DNA of 64,000 nucleotides from Micromonospora craniellae (lineage in GTDB: Bacteria; Actinomycetota; Actinomycetes; Mycobacteriales; Micromonosporaceae), in contig NZ_CP061725.1 in assembly GCF_014764405.1 (NCBI RefSeq), positions 1,736,001-1,800,000 of the forward strand. The letters are read 5' to 3'. Below the pieces are notes generated by a model. It saw only the letters and a program-made list of their open reading frames with translations. It made no database searches and had not been told where the DNA came from. The position numbers and the translations under genes are program-made. Below are positions 43,541 through 52,216 of the stretch, one piece after another. Numbering within the stretch: the first letter of the stretch is position 1; the number at the start of each line of letters is the position of its first letter.

Positions 43541-44686
43541 TCAGGCCCGCACTCTGGACCAGGCGGCGACGTGCACCTCGGCGCTCGACTCCCAGGTGAA
43601 CTCCTTGGCCCGGTCGAATCCGGCCTTGGCCAGCACCGACCGGCGCGGCTCGTCGTCGAGCAGCGACGCCAGGTCGGTGGCGATCTGGTCCGGGTCCTCA
43701 CTGGTGTACGCCACCGCGTCGCCACCCACCTCGGGCAACGACAGCCGGGGCGTGGTGAGCACCGGCGCGGCGCACGCCATCGCCTCCAGGACCGGCAGAC
43801 CGAAACCCTCCCCGTAGGACGGATAGGCGGCCACCAGGGCACCACCGAGGAAGCCGGGCAGGTCGGCGTAGCGCAGGTAGCCGGGGCGCAGCAGCCGCAG
43901 GTGCGACGGCACCTCCGCGGCGGCGCGGTCGATGTCGTCGTCGTGCCCCTGACCACCGGCGATCACCAACGCGGGCGGATCCTCCCGGTCGGCGACCGCC
44001 CGCGCCCAACCACGGATCAGGTTCGGCACGTTCTTGCGCGGCTCCTTCGCGCCATGGAAGGCCACGTAGCTGCTGCCGCCCAGGCCCAGCCGGGCGCGTA
44101 CCCGGGCCTTCTCCTCGTCGCCGGGGGCGTGGAAGGCGTCGTGGTCGACACCGTGGTAGGCCACGTCGATCCGGGTCGGGTCGGCGTCCAACAGCCGGAT
44201 CAGCTCGTCGCGGGTCGCCTTGCTGGGCACGATCACCCGGTTGGCGCGGCGTAGCGAAGTCTTGATCGCGCTGCGGAAGAACGTCCGGCGGGACTTGTCG
44301 TAGTGCTCCGGCTCGGTGAAGAAGGTCGCGTCGTGCAGGGTCACCGTGACCGGGCAGCCGGCCCGCAACGGGCAGGTGTAGAAGGGCGAGTGGAGCACCT
44401 CGGCGCCGACCTGCTGGGCGAGCAGGGGCAGGCCGGTCTGCTCCCAGGCGAGCCGGGCGGGACGGTGCGCGACGGCGGCGGGAGCGGGGACGATCTCCGC
44501 TCCGGGCAGCATCCGGCGGTAGCGATCCAGGTCGGTGCGGAGACTGACCACGACCAGTTCCACCGCCGACCCGCACACCTTCCCGAGGGCGCCGAGCAGG
44601 CCGTCGACGTATCTACCGACGCCCCCGCGGTCGGCGGGGACACTCGTGGCGTCGATGAGCACGCGGGGCGGGCGACCGGCGGTCAC
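43541..44686 (-). CDS. GT4-family glycosyltransferase
   Basis: 381-aa GT-B glycosyltransferase. N-terminal Gly-rich donor region RVLIDATSVPADRGGVGRYV; acceptor-domain DATFFTEPEHYDKSRRTFF; inter-domain RVIVPSKATRDELIRLL; C-terminal domain GGSSYVAFHGAKEPRKNVPN and the nucleotide-sugar EX7E motif in SYGEGFGLPVLEAMACAAPV. The GTG at 44686 follows AAGGAG by seven bases. It lies 48 bases upstream of manC on the same strand, so GDP-mannose is a likely donor and a mannosyltransferase for cell-envelope glycolipid or glycan is the best guess. Confidence 0.9.
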   Translation of the reverse strand: MTAGRPPRVLIDATSVPADRGGVGRYVDGLLGALGKVCGSAVELVVVSLRTDLDRYRRMLPGAEIVPAPAAVAHRPARLAWEQTGLPLLAQQVGAEVLHSPFYTCPLRAGCPVTVTLHDATFFTEPEHYDKSRRTFFRSAIKTSLRRANRVIVPSKATRDELIRLLDADPTRIDVAYHGVDHDAFHAPGDEEKARVRARLGLGGSSYVAFHGAKEPRKNVPNLIRGWARAVADREDPPALVIAGGQGHDDDIDRAAAEVPSHLRLLRPGYLRYADLPGFLGGALVAAYPSYGEGFGLPVLEAMACAAPVLTTPRLSLPEVGGDAVAYTSEDPDQIATDLASLLDDEPRRSVLAKAGFDRAKEFTWESSAEVHVAAWSRVRA

Positions 44687-44837
44687 TGGGCGACTCCTTG
44701 TGGTGGCGGGACTGTGGGGAACGACACTTCGGGCAAGCCTACGCCGGTGCCGAGTACGGACGCTGACTCCGACCCGACGGTTCGCCGACTTGTGACTGTC
44801 ATCGAGTACGGCCCGCAGCGGCGTATCGTTCGCGCCG

Positions 44838-45527
44838 ATGGCCGACAACATTGCCCGCGTCCTGTCCGACGCGATCGCGACCGACCCGACCCGTCCTCTG
44901 CTCACCTGGTACGACGACGCGACCGGCGAGCGCACCGAACTCTCCGGGGCCACCCTGGCGAACTGGGTGGCCAAGACGGCCAACCTGCTCGTCGACGAAC
45001 TGTCGCTCGGGCCCGGCGCCACCGCGACGGTGCTGCTGCCACCACACTGGCAGACCGCCGCAGTGCTGCTCGGCTGCTGGTCAGCCGGCCTGACCGTGGT
45101 CGATCGGCCGGGCGGCGTGGACGTCCTGTTCGCCACCGCCGACCGGGCCGCCGAGGCGGACGCCTGGTCGGCCGTCGACCGGTACGCGCTCGCCCTGCAC
45201 CCGTTCGCGCTACCGCTGCGGGAGGCGCCGGCCGGTTTCGCCGACTACGTCACCGAGGTACGCGCGCACGGCGACCACTTCGGGGCGTACCCGCCGGGCG
45301 GGCCGGATCACGTCACCCTGCGTGAACGGGCGACCGCCCGAGCGGCCGAGTTGGGCATCTCGCCCAGCGAGCGGGTCCTGATCGACGTGGACGCCCTGCC
45401 CGACCCGGTCGACTGGCTGCTGGCCCCGCTCACCGCCCGCGCGTCGACCGTCCTCTGCGCCCACCCCGACCACGCCCGCCTGCCCGCCCGCGCCACCACC
45501 GAGAAGGCCACCCGCACCCTCCCCTGA
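44838..45527 (+). CDS. TIGR03089 family protein (acyl-CoA-synthetase-like)
   Basis: 229-aa protein of the actinobacterial TIGR03089 family, resembling the N-terminal part of AMP-binding acyl-CoA synthetases: PTRPLLTWYDDATGERTELS, GATLANWVAKTANLLVDELS, GATATVLLPPHWQTAAVLLG and CWSAGLTVV. It lacks the P-loop SSGTTG-type motif and the catalytic C-terminal domain. A TATCGT hexamer eight bases before the ATG suggests a leaderless or nearly leaderless message. Divergent from the glycosyltransferase, a linkage I recall from other actinobacteria. Function unknown. Confidence 0.88.
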   Translation: MADNIARVLSDAIATDPTRPLLTWYDDATGERTELSGATLANWVAKTANLLVDELSLGPGATATVLLPPHWQTAAVLLGCWSAGLTVVDRPGGVDVLFATADRAAEADAWSAVDRYALALHPFALPLREAPAGFADYVTEVRAHGDHFGAYPPGGPDHVTLRERATARAAELGISPSERVLIDVDALPDPVDWLLAPLTARASTVLCAHPDHARLPARATTEKATRTLP

Positions 45528-45593
45528 CCCCCCCCCGCCCGCCCCACCGTGCCGCCCCGTCGACCGTCCCGGCACTCCGCACATCGCCCTTTC

Positions 45594-45674
45594 CTCCGTC
45601 GATCATGGAGTTGTGGCTGACGTTCCGACCACATTCACCCCTTCGCCCTCGCCCCAAGTCCATGATCGACGGAG
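45594..45674. repeat. 16-bp palindromic element (CTCCGTCGATCATGGA)
   Basis: Perfect arms at 45594-45609 and 45659-45674 with a 49-base centre. Resembles in plan the GTTGATCAAG elements beside it (each contains a GATCA core). Confidence 0.75.
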
Positions 45675-45703
45675 TCGGCGGCATGCGACGGGCGCGGGAT
45701 CTC

Positions 45704-45763
45704 GTTGATCAAGAGGTTTGCGTCGGGGTCGGGCGGGGTTTTGACGCAAACCTCTTGATCAAC
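45704..45763. repeat. 21-bp palindromic element, family GTTGATCAAG
   Basis: Perfect 21-base arms, 45704-45724 and 45743-45763, core GTTGATCAAGAGGTTTGCG, with an 18-base centre. The sister copy at 32156-32215 differs by one base in the first 17. Its right arm overlaps the last codons of the acetoacetyl-CoA synthetase frame. Confidence 0.85.
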
Positions 45764-47765
45764 ACGGCGGGGTGGGGGTGGGGGTGGGGGTGGGGGTGGG
45801 GGTGGGGCGGGATTGGGCGAGGGTGGCGAAGGCGGTCAGGGAGTCGGGGTTGGCCAGGGCGCCCTTGGCGGCGGCCTGGTCGACCGGGGTGCCGGTGAGG
45901 ATCTTCTTGACCGGGACCTCCAGCTTCTTCGCTGAGAGGGTGCGGGGCACCGCGCGGACCTGGTGGACCTCGTCCGGCACGTGTCGGGGCGAGAGGGCGG
46001 TCCGCAGCTCGCGGCAGATCGTCGCACGCAGATCGTCATCGAGGGTCAGGCCGTCGGCCAGCACGACGAAGAGCAGCAGCTCACCGGCACCGCCCTCGTC
46101 GTCCTCCAGATGCACCACCACCGAGTCGACGACCTCGTCCAGTCCCTCCACCACCGAGTAGAACTCGGCGGTGCCCAGCCGTACGCCGCCCCGGTTGAGG
46201 GTGGCGTCGGAGCGGCCGGTGATCACGCAGCCGCCGCGCGCGTTGATGGTGATCCAGTCGCCGTGCCGCCACACTCCGGGGTAGACGTCGAAGTACGCCT
46301 CCCGGTAGCGCGTCCCGTCGGGGTCGTCCCAGAAGCCCACCGGCATGCTCGGCATCGGCGCGGTGATGACCAGCTCGCCCAGTTCGCCGATGACCGGGGT
46401 GCCGTCGGCCGAGCGGGCCTCCACCTTGGCGCCGAGCGCCCGGCAGGCGATCTCACCGGCGTGCACCGGCAGCAGTGGCACCCCGCCGACGAAACCGGTG
46501 CACACGTCGGTGCCGCCGGACAGCGACTGGAGTTGCAGGTCGGTGCCGACCGTCTGGTACACCCAGGTGAAGCCCTCGGCGGGCAGCGGCGCCCCGGTCG
46601 AGCCCAGCCCGCGCAGCGCGGACAGGTCGGCGATCTCGCGTGGCACCAGGCCCGCCTTGCGACAGGCCAGCAGGTACGGCGCCGAGGTGCCGAAGTACGT
46701 GGTGCCGGTCTCCTCGGCCAGCCGCCACAACCCGTCCAGGTCCGGGTGGCCCGGGTTGCCGTCGAACAGCACGATCGTCGCGCCCACCGCTGGACCGGAG
46801 GCCAGGAAGTTCCACATCATCCAGCCGGTGGTGGTGAACCAGAAGAACCGGTCGGCCGGACCGAGGTCGTGGTGCAGGGCGAGCATCTTGAGATGCTCCA
46901 GCAGGATGCCGCCGTGCCCGTGCACGATCGGCTTGGGCAGCCCGGTGGTGCCCGAGGAGTAGAGCACGTACAGCGGATGGTCGAACGGGACCGGGGCGAA
47001 CGTCGCCGGCTCGTCGGTGGCCGCCGCCAGATCGGCCCAGGAGAGCGCGCCCGCCGGGGCCGGGGCCGACGGGTCGAGGTAGCCGATGCTCACCGTGTGC
47101 CGCAGCGACGGCAGCGCGGCGCGGATCGCGGCCACCTCGGTACCCCGGTCCACCGGCTTGTCGCCGTAGCGGTAGCCGTCCACCGCGACCAGCACGGTCG
47201 GCTCGATCTGCTGCCAGCGGTCGGTGACACTGCGGGTGCCGAACTCCGGCGCGCACGAGGAGAAGATCGCACCGAGGCTCGCCGTGGCCAGCAACAGCAC
47301 GTACGTCTCGGGGATGTTCGGCGCGTACGCGACCACCCGGTCGCCGGCACCGACGCCGAGCCGGCGCAGCCCGGCGGCCACTCGGCAGACCTGTTCCCGC
47401 AGCTCGGCGGCGGTCAGTGTGACCGGGGCGCGGGTCTGCGAGTGCGCGATCACCACGGGGTCGTCGTCGGCCCGGCCGGGCATCCGCAGCACGTTCTCGG
47501 CGTAGTTGAGCGTGGCGTCGGGGAACCACCGCGCCCCCGGCATGTCCCGCGCGGCCAGGGTGGCGGTCGGCGGAGTGTGCACGACGACCTCGAAGTGGTC
47601 CCAGATCGAGCGCCAGAAGGCGTCCAGGTCGGTGACCGACCACCGCCACAGCGCGTCGTAGTCGGCGAACTCCAGCCCCCGGTTCTCGGCCAGCCACCGC
47701 AGGTACGTCCCGATGCGTGAGCGCTGGAGCACGTCCGCCGGCGGCGTCCACAGCACGTCCGTCAC
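45759..47765 (-). CDS. acetoacetate-CoA ligase
   Basis: 668-aa acyl-CoA synthetase of the acetoacetyl-CoA synthetase family. N-terminal ACS domain with ARWFPDATLNYAENVL, P-loop LYVLYSSGTTGLPKPIVHGH (core SSGTTGLPK), FWFTTTGWMMWNFLASG, GTTYFGTSAPYLLACRK, LQSLSGGTDVCTGFVGG and the catalytic-lysine tail RAVPRTLSAKKLEVPVKKIL. It activates acetoacetate or a related 3-oxoacid. The GTG at 47765 has GGAGG upstream. The last 13 residues are PT repeats encoded by (GGGGGT)n DNA, so the natural stop seems to have been lost to repeat growth; the frame ends inside a palindromic element. Confidence 0.92.
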   Translation of the reverse strand: MTDVLWTPPADVLQRSRIGTYLRWLAENRGLEFADYDALWRWSVTDLDAFWRSIWDHFEVVVHTPPTATLAARDMPGARWFPDATLNYAENVLRMPGRADDDPVVIAHSQTRAPVTLTAAELREQVCRVAAGLRRLGVGAGDRVVAYAPNIPETYVLLLATASLGAIFSSCAPEFGTRSVTDRWQQIEPTVLVAVDGYRYGDKPVDRGTEVAAIRAALPSLRHTVSIGYLDPSAPAPAGALSWADLAAATDEPATFAPVPFDHPLYVLYSSGTTGLPKPIVHGHGGILLEHLKMLALHHDLGPADRFFWFTTTGWMMWNFLASGPAVGATIVLFDGNPGHPDLDGLWRLAEETGTTYFGTSAPYLLACRKAGLVPREIADLSALRGLGSTGAPLPAEGFTWVYQTVGTDLQLQSLSGGTDVCTGFVGGVPLLPVHAGEIACRALGAKVEARSADGTPVIGELGELVITAPMPSMPVGFWDDPDGTRYREAYFDVYPGVWRHGDWITINARGGCVITGRSDATLNRGGVRLGTAEFYSVVEGLDEVVDSVVVHLEDDEGGAGELLLFVVLADGLTLDDDLRATICRELRTALSPRHVPDEVHQVRAVPRTLSAKKLEVPVKKILTGTPVDQAAAKGALANPDSLTAFATLAQSRPTPTPTPTPTPTPPC

Positions 47766-47823
47766 TGGTCCACTCCTCCCCTGGCCCGGCACGACACTGT
47801 GCGGTGGGCCGTGGCGTCATCTT

Positions 47824-47875
47824 ACGGAAGGGCACCTTGTTAACGCCTGCGGTAGTACCGGGGTCCCCTGCTGAC
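47824..47875. repeat. decayed copy of the dispersed GGGGTCCCCTGCTAAC hairpin
   Basis: Contains GGAAGGGCACCTTGTTAACG, GCCTGCGGTAG and GGGGTCCCCTGCTGAC. The second part matches one arm of the hairpins at 20554 and 57392, and the GTTAACGCCT spacer resembles their loop. The arms no longer pair fully. Confidence 0.55.
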
Positions 47876-47884
47876 ACGAACCGC

Positions 47885-48409
47885 TCAGCCGGACTCGCCC
47901 CGCGCGTCCTGAATGGCGCGGCGGCGGGCCAGCCGGTGGGCGCGGCGGATCTCCGCCTCCCGCCAGCGACGTTCGTCCTCCGGCGTCTCCGGCAGCACCG
48001 GCCGCACCAACCGTGGCGCGCCGCCCACCTCGACGCCGACGAAGACGAGGTACGCGGTCGCCACGCCCACCGGCTCCGTCTCGGCCGAGTCCCAGCGCTC
48101 GGCCATCACCCGTACGCCGACCTCCATCGACGTCGACCCGGTCCAGTTCACCTGGGCGTACGCGTGGATCAGGTCACCGACGCGGACCGGCTCGGAGAAG
48201 ACGATCTCGTCGATCGCGGCGGTGACCGCCGTACCTCCACTGTGTCGGGCTGCCGCGGCACCGGCGACGTCGTCCACGAACTTCATCAGCACCCCGCCGT
48301 GCACGGTGCCGTAGAGGTTCACGTCGACCGCGGTCATGATCCGGCTGAGGGTCACTCGGGAGTACGACGTCGGCTTGCCCTGTGGTGCGGCGGAGGGGTG
48401 CTCGGTCAT
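47885..48409 (-). CDS. hotdog-fold acyl-CoA thioesterase
   Basis: 174-aa YciA/BACH-type thioesterase. LSRIMTAVDVNLYGTVHGGV contains the catalytic Asp/Asn-xx-G-xx-HGG motif, followed by LMKFVDDVAGAAAARHSGGT, AIDEIVFSEPVRVGDLIHAY and a long strand with VGVRVMAERWDSAE. It hydrolyses acyl-CoA. The ATG at 48409 is seven bases after a TACCGT -10 (minus strand), indicating a leaderless message. It lies near acetoacetyl-CoA synthetase and acyl-CoA dehydrogenase genes, so lipid turnover is the likely setting. Confidence 0.9.
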   Translation of the reverse strand: MTEHPSAAPQGKPTSYSRVTLSRIMTAVDVNLYGTVHGGVLMKFVDDVAGAAAARHSGGTAVTAAIDEIVFSEPVRVGDLIHAYAQVNWTGSTSMEVGVRVMAERWDSAETEPVGVATAYLVFVGVEVGGAPRLVRPVLPETPEDERRWREAEIRRAHRLARRRAIQDARGESG

Positions 48410-48416
48410 GGCGGAA

Positions 48417-48426
48417 ACGGTACGGT
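48417..48426. promoter_or_regulatory. overlapping divergent -10 elements ACGGTACGGT
   Basis: Minus-strand TACCGT (48422-48417) is seven bases from the thioesterase ATG; plus-strand TACGGT (48421-48426) is six bases from the ATG at 48433. Two leaderless promoters thus share two base pairs. Confidence 0.5.
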
Positions 48427-48432
48427 GCGCGG

Positions 48433-49086
48433 ATGCGACATCTGTGGAGCTTCCTCGCCGGGCTGGTGGTGGCACCGGTCACCTGGGTGCTGGTCACCTT
48501 GGGGCAGGACGGGTCGGCCGGCACGGTCAACCGGTGGGTGGAGATCGGCACTTCGAACACGGCCAACCTCATCGAACCGGCCGTCTATCTCGCCGTTGGC
48601 GGAGTCGTGTTGGGCCTGCTCGGCACACTGCGCATCTCACCGCTCGGCCCGCTGGTGGCCGGGCTGCTGCTGATCACCCCGTACGTCGGGCTGTTCGTCG
48701 CGCCGTTCCGGGTACGCGAGCGCATCCCGGCCGACTGGGAGTTCCTCGGCGACCCGCTGCCGCTGCGGCTGCCGGTGCAGAACGGCACGCTGTTCCTGAT
48801 CGGTCTGCTGCTGCTGATGGCGACGTTCAGCGGCCAGCGGTGGCGGCGCTGGCCCTGCCCGGTGCCCGCGCCGGTGGCACCGGCCGAGGCGCCGACGCAG
48901 GACCTGCCGCTGACCGAGTGGCCGCCGCCCCCGGCGGCGGCGGAACGGGACACCGAGCCGTTGAGCCTGGGCCACCCGGACCCGGACGACACACCGACCG
49001 AGCCGCTGCCCCGGCGAACCAGCGGGACGTCGCCCTGGTCGGCGCCGCCGGGCAGCCTGCCGCGACGGGACGACGCCACCACCTGA
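48433..49086 (+). CDS. membrane protein with disordered acidic tail
   Basis: 217-aa protein with four hydrophobic helices in the first 140 residues (HLWSFLAGLVVAPVTWVLVT, ANLIEPAVYLAVGGVVLGLL, LGPLVAGLLLITPYVGLFVA, NGTLFLIGLLLLMATF) and a Pro-rich cytoplasmic tail containing repeated TEPL/TEW motifs (DTEPLSLG, PTEPLPRR). Conserved-looking in layout among actinobacteria but I do not recognise a family. The start is inferred from the leaderless -10 spacing. Confidence 0.7.
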   Translation: MRHLWSFLAGLVVAPVTWVLVTLGQDGSAGTVNRWVEIGTSNTANLIEPAVYLAVGGVVLGLLGTLRISPLGPLVAGLLLITPYVGLFVAPFRVRERIPADWEFLGDPLPLRLPVQNGTLFLIGLLLLMATFSGQRWRRWPCPVPAPVAPAEAPTQDLPLTEWPPPPAAAERDTEPLSLGHPDPDDTPTEPLPRRTSGTSPWSAPPGSLPRRDDATT

Positions 49087-49101
49087 TCGTACGGACGACA
49101 G

Positions 49102-49142
49102 AGGGCTCCGCCCGGTGGCCGCGCGCCGCCGGGCGGAGCCCT
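49102..49142. terminator. 14-bp hairpin between convergent genes
   Basis: Perfect arms AGGGCTCCGCCCGG (49102-49115) and its complement (49129-49142), loop of 13 bases, between the membrane protein gene and acyl-CoA dehydrogenase. Confidence 0.85.
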
Positions 49143-49145
49143 AGC

Positions 49146-50309
49146 TCAGTCCTTGAGCAACTGGCGGGCCATCACGATGCGCTGCACCTGGTTGGTGCCC
49201 TCGTAGATTTGGGTGATCTTGGCGTCCCGCATCATCCGCTCGACCGGGTAGTCCCGGGTGTACCCGTACCCGCCGAGCAACTGCACCGCGTCGGTGGTGA
49301 TCTCCATGGCGGCGTCCGAGGCGAAGCACTTCGCCGCCGCGCCGAAGTACGTCAGGTCGGCGTCACCGCGCTCCGACTTGCCGGCTGCGGCGTACGTGAG
49401 CTGTCGGGCCGCCTCCAGCTTCATGCCCATGTCGGCGAGCATGAACTGCACGCCCTGGAACTCGGCGATGGCCTTGCCGAACTGCTTGCGCTCGGCGACG
49501 TACCCCTTGGCGTAGTCGAGCGCGCCCTGCGCGATGCCGACCGCCTGCGCGGCGATGGTGACCCGGGTGTGGTCCAGCGTCTTCATCGCGGTGGCGAAGC
49601 CGGTGCCCTCGGCGCCGATCATGCGATCCGCCGGGATCCGCACGCTGTCCAGGTAGACCTCGCGGGTCGGTGAGCCCTTGATGCCCAGCTTCTTCTCCGG
49701 CGCGCCGAAGCTGACGCCCTGATCGGACTTCTCGACCACGAAGGCGGAGATGCCCCGGGAGCGCGCGGTCGGGTCGGTGACGGCGAAGACGGTGTAGAAC
49801 TCGGACACACCGGCGTTGGTGATCCACCGCTTCACGCCGTTGAGCACCCAGTGATCGCCGTCCCGCACCGCCCGGGTGGTCATCGACGCCGCGTCGCTGC
49901 CGGCCTCCGGCTCGGAGAGGCAGTACGAGAACATCCCCTCACCGGCGGCGACCGGGGTCAGATAGCGGCGCTTGAGGTCGCCGGAGCCGGCCAGCAGCAG
50001 CGGCATGGTGCCGAGCTTGTTCACCGCCGGGATCAGCGACGACGAGGCGCAGGCCCGGGCGACCTCCTCGATCACGATCGCGGTGGCCAGCGCGTCGGCG
50101 CCCGCTCCGCCGTACTGCTCCGGGATGTGCGGGGCGTGGAAGTCGGCGGCCCGCAACGCGTCGTAGGACGCCGTGGGGAACTCACCGGTCTCGTCGGCCT
50201 CGGCGGCCTGCGGCGCCACCTTCGCCACACAGACCTCACGAACGGCTTCCCGGATCGCCTGGTGCTCCTCGGGCAACCGATACACATCGAACGACTGCTC
50301 TGCGGGCAT
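49146..50309 (-). CDS. acyl-CoA dehydrogenase
   Basis: 387-aa FAD-dependent acyl-CoA dehydrogenase. The FAD-binding segment CLSEPEAGSDAASMTTRAV and the WVLNGVKRWITNAG loop are typical; EKKLGIKGSPTREVYLDSVR is the beta-domain. The C-terminal part has QLLGGYGYTRDYPVERMMRD and IYEGTNQVQRIVMARQL, where the Glu of YEGTN is the usual catalytic base of short-chain enzymes. Full length. Chain-length specificity is not certain. Monocistronic, divergent from the UDP-glucose dehydrogenase gene. Confidence 0.95.
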   Translation of the reverse strand: MPAEQSFDVYRLPEEHQAIREAVREVCVAKVAPQAAEADETGEFPTASYDALRAADFHAPHIPEQYGGAGADALATAIVIEEVARACASSSLIPAVNKLGTMPLLLAGSGDLKRRYLTPVAAGEGMFSYCLSEPEAGSDAASMTTRAVRDGDHWVLNGVKRWITNAGVSEFYTVFAVTDPTARSRGISAFVVEKSDQGVSFGAPEKKLGIKGSPTREVYLDSVRIPADRMIGAEGTGFATAMKTLDHTRVTIAAQAVGIAQGALDYAKGYVAERKQFGKAIAEFQGVQFMLADMGMKLEAARQLTYAAAGKSERGDADLTYFGAAAKCFASDAAMEITTDAVQLLGGYGYTRDYPVERMMRDAKITQIYEGTNQVQRIVMARQLLKD

Positions 50310-50558
50310 GCTGGCCCCTCCCCTTCAGCGCTACTATGCGCAAGTCTGTAGCGTCACCTGGACGGCCATCGCGCAGACTGAAGGATATCCACCACCGCCC
50401 GAGCCATGTTACCGGCGCGTAGGCTGAGGCCGGGACGGCGCATGGACGCCGCTCGGCGATGATGGAGCACAGACAGCAGAACCCCCTCCGGTGCCCCACC
50501 AGGCACCGCAGCGGACCGCGACGCGACCAGCGCCGCCAGTGCGAGCGGAGAGACAGGC

Positions 50559-51986
50559 GTGACCATCCCGTACCCGAACACCCAGCCGATGCCCGCCATC
50601 GCCTCGGTGACACCCCCCTCGGGTGCCTCCCGACCTCGGGTGACCTTCCTGGGCACTGGCTATCTCGGCGCGACCTACGCCATCTGCTACGCCGAACTCG
50701 GCTACGAGGTGCTCGGGTTCGACGTCGACGCCGACAAGATCGCCAAGCTCAACACCGGTGAGGTGCCGATCCACGAGCCCGGCCTGGACGAGCTGCTCCG
50801 GCGCAACCTGGCCGCCGGGCGGCTGCGGTTCAGCACCGACATCGCCGAGACCGCCGACTTCGGCGACGTGCACTTCATCTGCGTCGGCACCCCCCAGCGC
50901 GCCGACGGCATGGGCGCCGACCTGTCGTACGTCGAGGCGTCCGTCACCGGCCTGGCCCAGCACCTGACCCGCAAGGCCCTGATCGTGGGCAAGTCCACCG
51001 TCCCGGTCGGCACCGCCGAGTGGGTGGAGCAGCTCGTGGGCAAGCACGCCTCCGCCGACCTGGGCGTCGAGGTGGCCTGGAGCCCCGAGTTCCTCCAGGA
51101 GGGCTTCGCCGTCGACGACGTGCTCCGGCCGAACCGGATCGTCGTCGGCGTCAAGAGCGAGTGGGCCAACGGCATGCTCTACGCCGCGCACAAGGGCGTG
51201 TTCGACCTGGCCGCCACCGAGGACCGCGAGGTCCCCCTGGTGGTCACCGACTTCGCCACCGCCGAGCTGGTCAAGGTCGCCGCGAACGCCTTCCTGGCCA
51301 CCAAGATCTCCTTCATCAACGCGATGGCCGAGGTCTGCGAGGCCGCCGGCGGCGACGTCACCCAGCTCGCCAAGGCCATCGGGTACGACCCCCGGATCGG
51401 CAACCGCTTCCTCCAGTCCGGGCTCGGCTTCGGCGGCGCCTGCCTGCCGAAGGACATCCGCGCCTTCCAGGCCCGGGCACAGGAACTGGGCGCCGGCGAG
51501 GCGCTGCGTTTCCTGCACGAGGTCGACCTGATCAACCTGCGTCGGCGGACCCGGGTGCTCCAACTCGCCGCCGACCTGCTCGGCCGCCGCTCCGGCCCGG
51601 CCGGCCCGGACCTGTCCGGCACCCGGATCGCCGTCCTCGGGGCGACGTTCAAACCCAACACCGACGACGTACGCGACGCGCCCGCCCTCGCCGTCGCCGC
51701 GCTGCTGCACAAGGCCGGCGCCGAGGTGCACGTCTACGACCCGCAGGGCATGGAGAACGCCCGCCGGGCGGTGCCGGAGCTGATCTGCGAGCCGGACGTC
51801 AACGCGGCGGTCGCCGGCGCCGACCTGGTCTGCGTCCTGACCGAGTGGGCGGACTTCCGCAACGCCGACCCGAGCGCACTCGGCGAACTGGTCACCGGGC
51901 GGCGTGTGGTCGACGCCCGCAACTGCCTCGACTCGGCACTGTGGACGCAGGCAGGGTGGGAGTATCGGGGGATGGGGCGGCCCTGA
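50559..51986 (+). CDS. UDP-glucose 6-dehydrogenase
   Basis: 475-aa UDP-glucose/GDP-mannose dehydrogenase-family enzyme, most like UDP-glucose 6-dehydrogenase, which forms UDP-glucuronate by two NAD-dependent oxidations. NAD motif VTFLGTGYLGATYAICYAEL near residue 28; VGTPQRADGMGADLSYVEAS; VGKSTVPVGTAEWVEQL; SPEFLQEGFAVDDVLRPNRI; catalytic Cys in GLGFGGACLPKDIRAF; C-terminal LGATFKPNTDDVRDAPALAV. The first ~25 residues (PYPNTQPMPAI-type) are extra and Pro-rich; the GTG start has GGAGAG upstream. Confidence 0.92.
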   Translation: MTIPYPNTQPMPAIASVTPPSGASRPRVTFLGTGYLGATYAICYAELGYEVLGFDVDADKIAKLNTGEVPIHEPGLDELLRRNLAAGRLRFSTDIAETADFGDVHFICVGTPQRADGMGADLSYVEASVTGLAQHLTRKALIVGKSTVPVGTAEWVEQLVGKHASADLGVEVAWSPEFLQEGFAVDDVLRPNRIVVGVKSEWANGMLYAAHKGVFDLAATEDREVPLVVTDFATAELVKVAANAFLATKISFINAMAEVCEAAGGDVTQLAKAIGYDPRIGNRFLQSGLGFGGACLPKDIRAFQARAQELGAGEALRFLHEVDLINLRRRTRVLQLAADLLGRRSGPAGPDLSGTRIAVLGATFKPNTDDVRDAPALAVAALLHKAGAEVHVYDPQGMENARRAVPELICEPDVNAAVAGADLVCVLTEWADFRNADPSALGELVTGRRVVDARNCLDSALWTQAGWEYRGMGRP

Positions 51987-52216
51987 TCTGCTCTTTGGGT
52001 CTTTGGTTGCGGTGGGGGTTTTCCGCAGCCTGGGTGAGCCGGTCCATCCCGGGGGTGGGGTGGGGCTGAGGGGGCGTGGGGCTGGTCGGGTCGCGTGGGG
52101 CTGGGTGGGTGGGTTTGATCTTGAGGGGTGCGTGACCCGCCGACAACGGTCGAATTCCTGGGCCGCATTGGGCATGCTGCGACAGTGGGAATCCACACTG
52201 CGGGTGGAGGGGTGTC

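Noticed and set aside
50310..50558. Short genes in the acyl-CoA dehydrogenase / UDP-glucose dehydrogenase gap
   Set aside because: Frames here lack codon bias and are best explained as promoter DNA (TAGGCT-type -10 near 50417).
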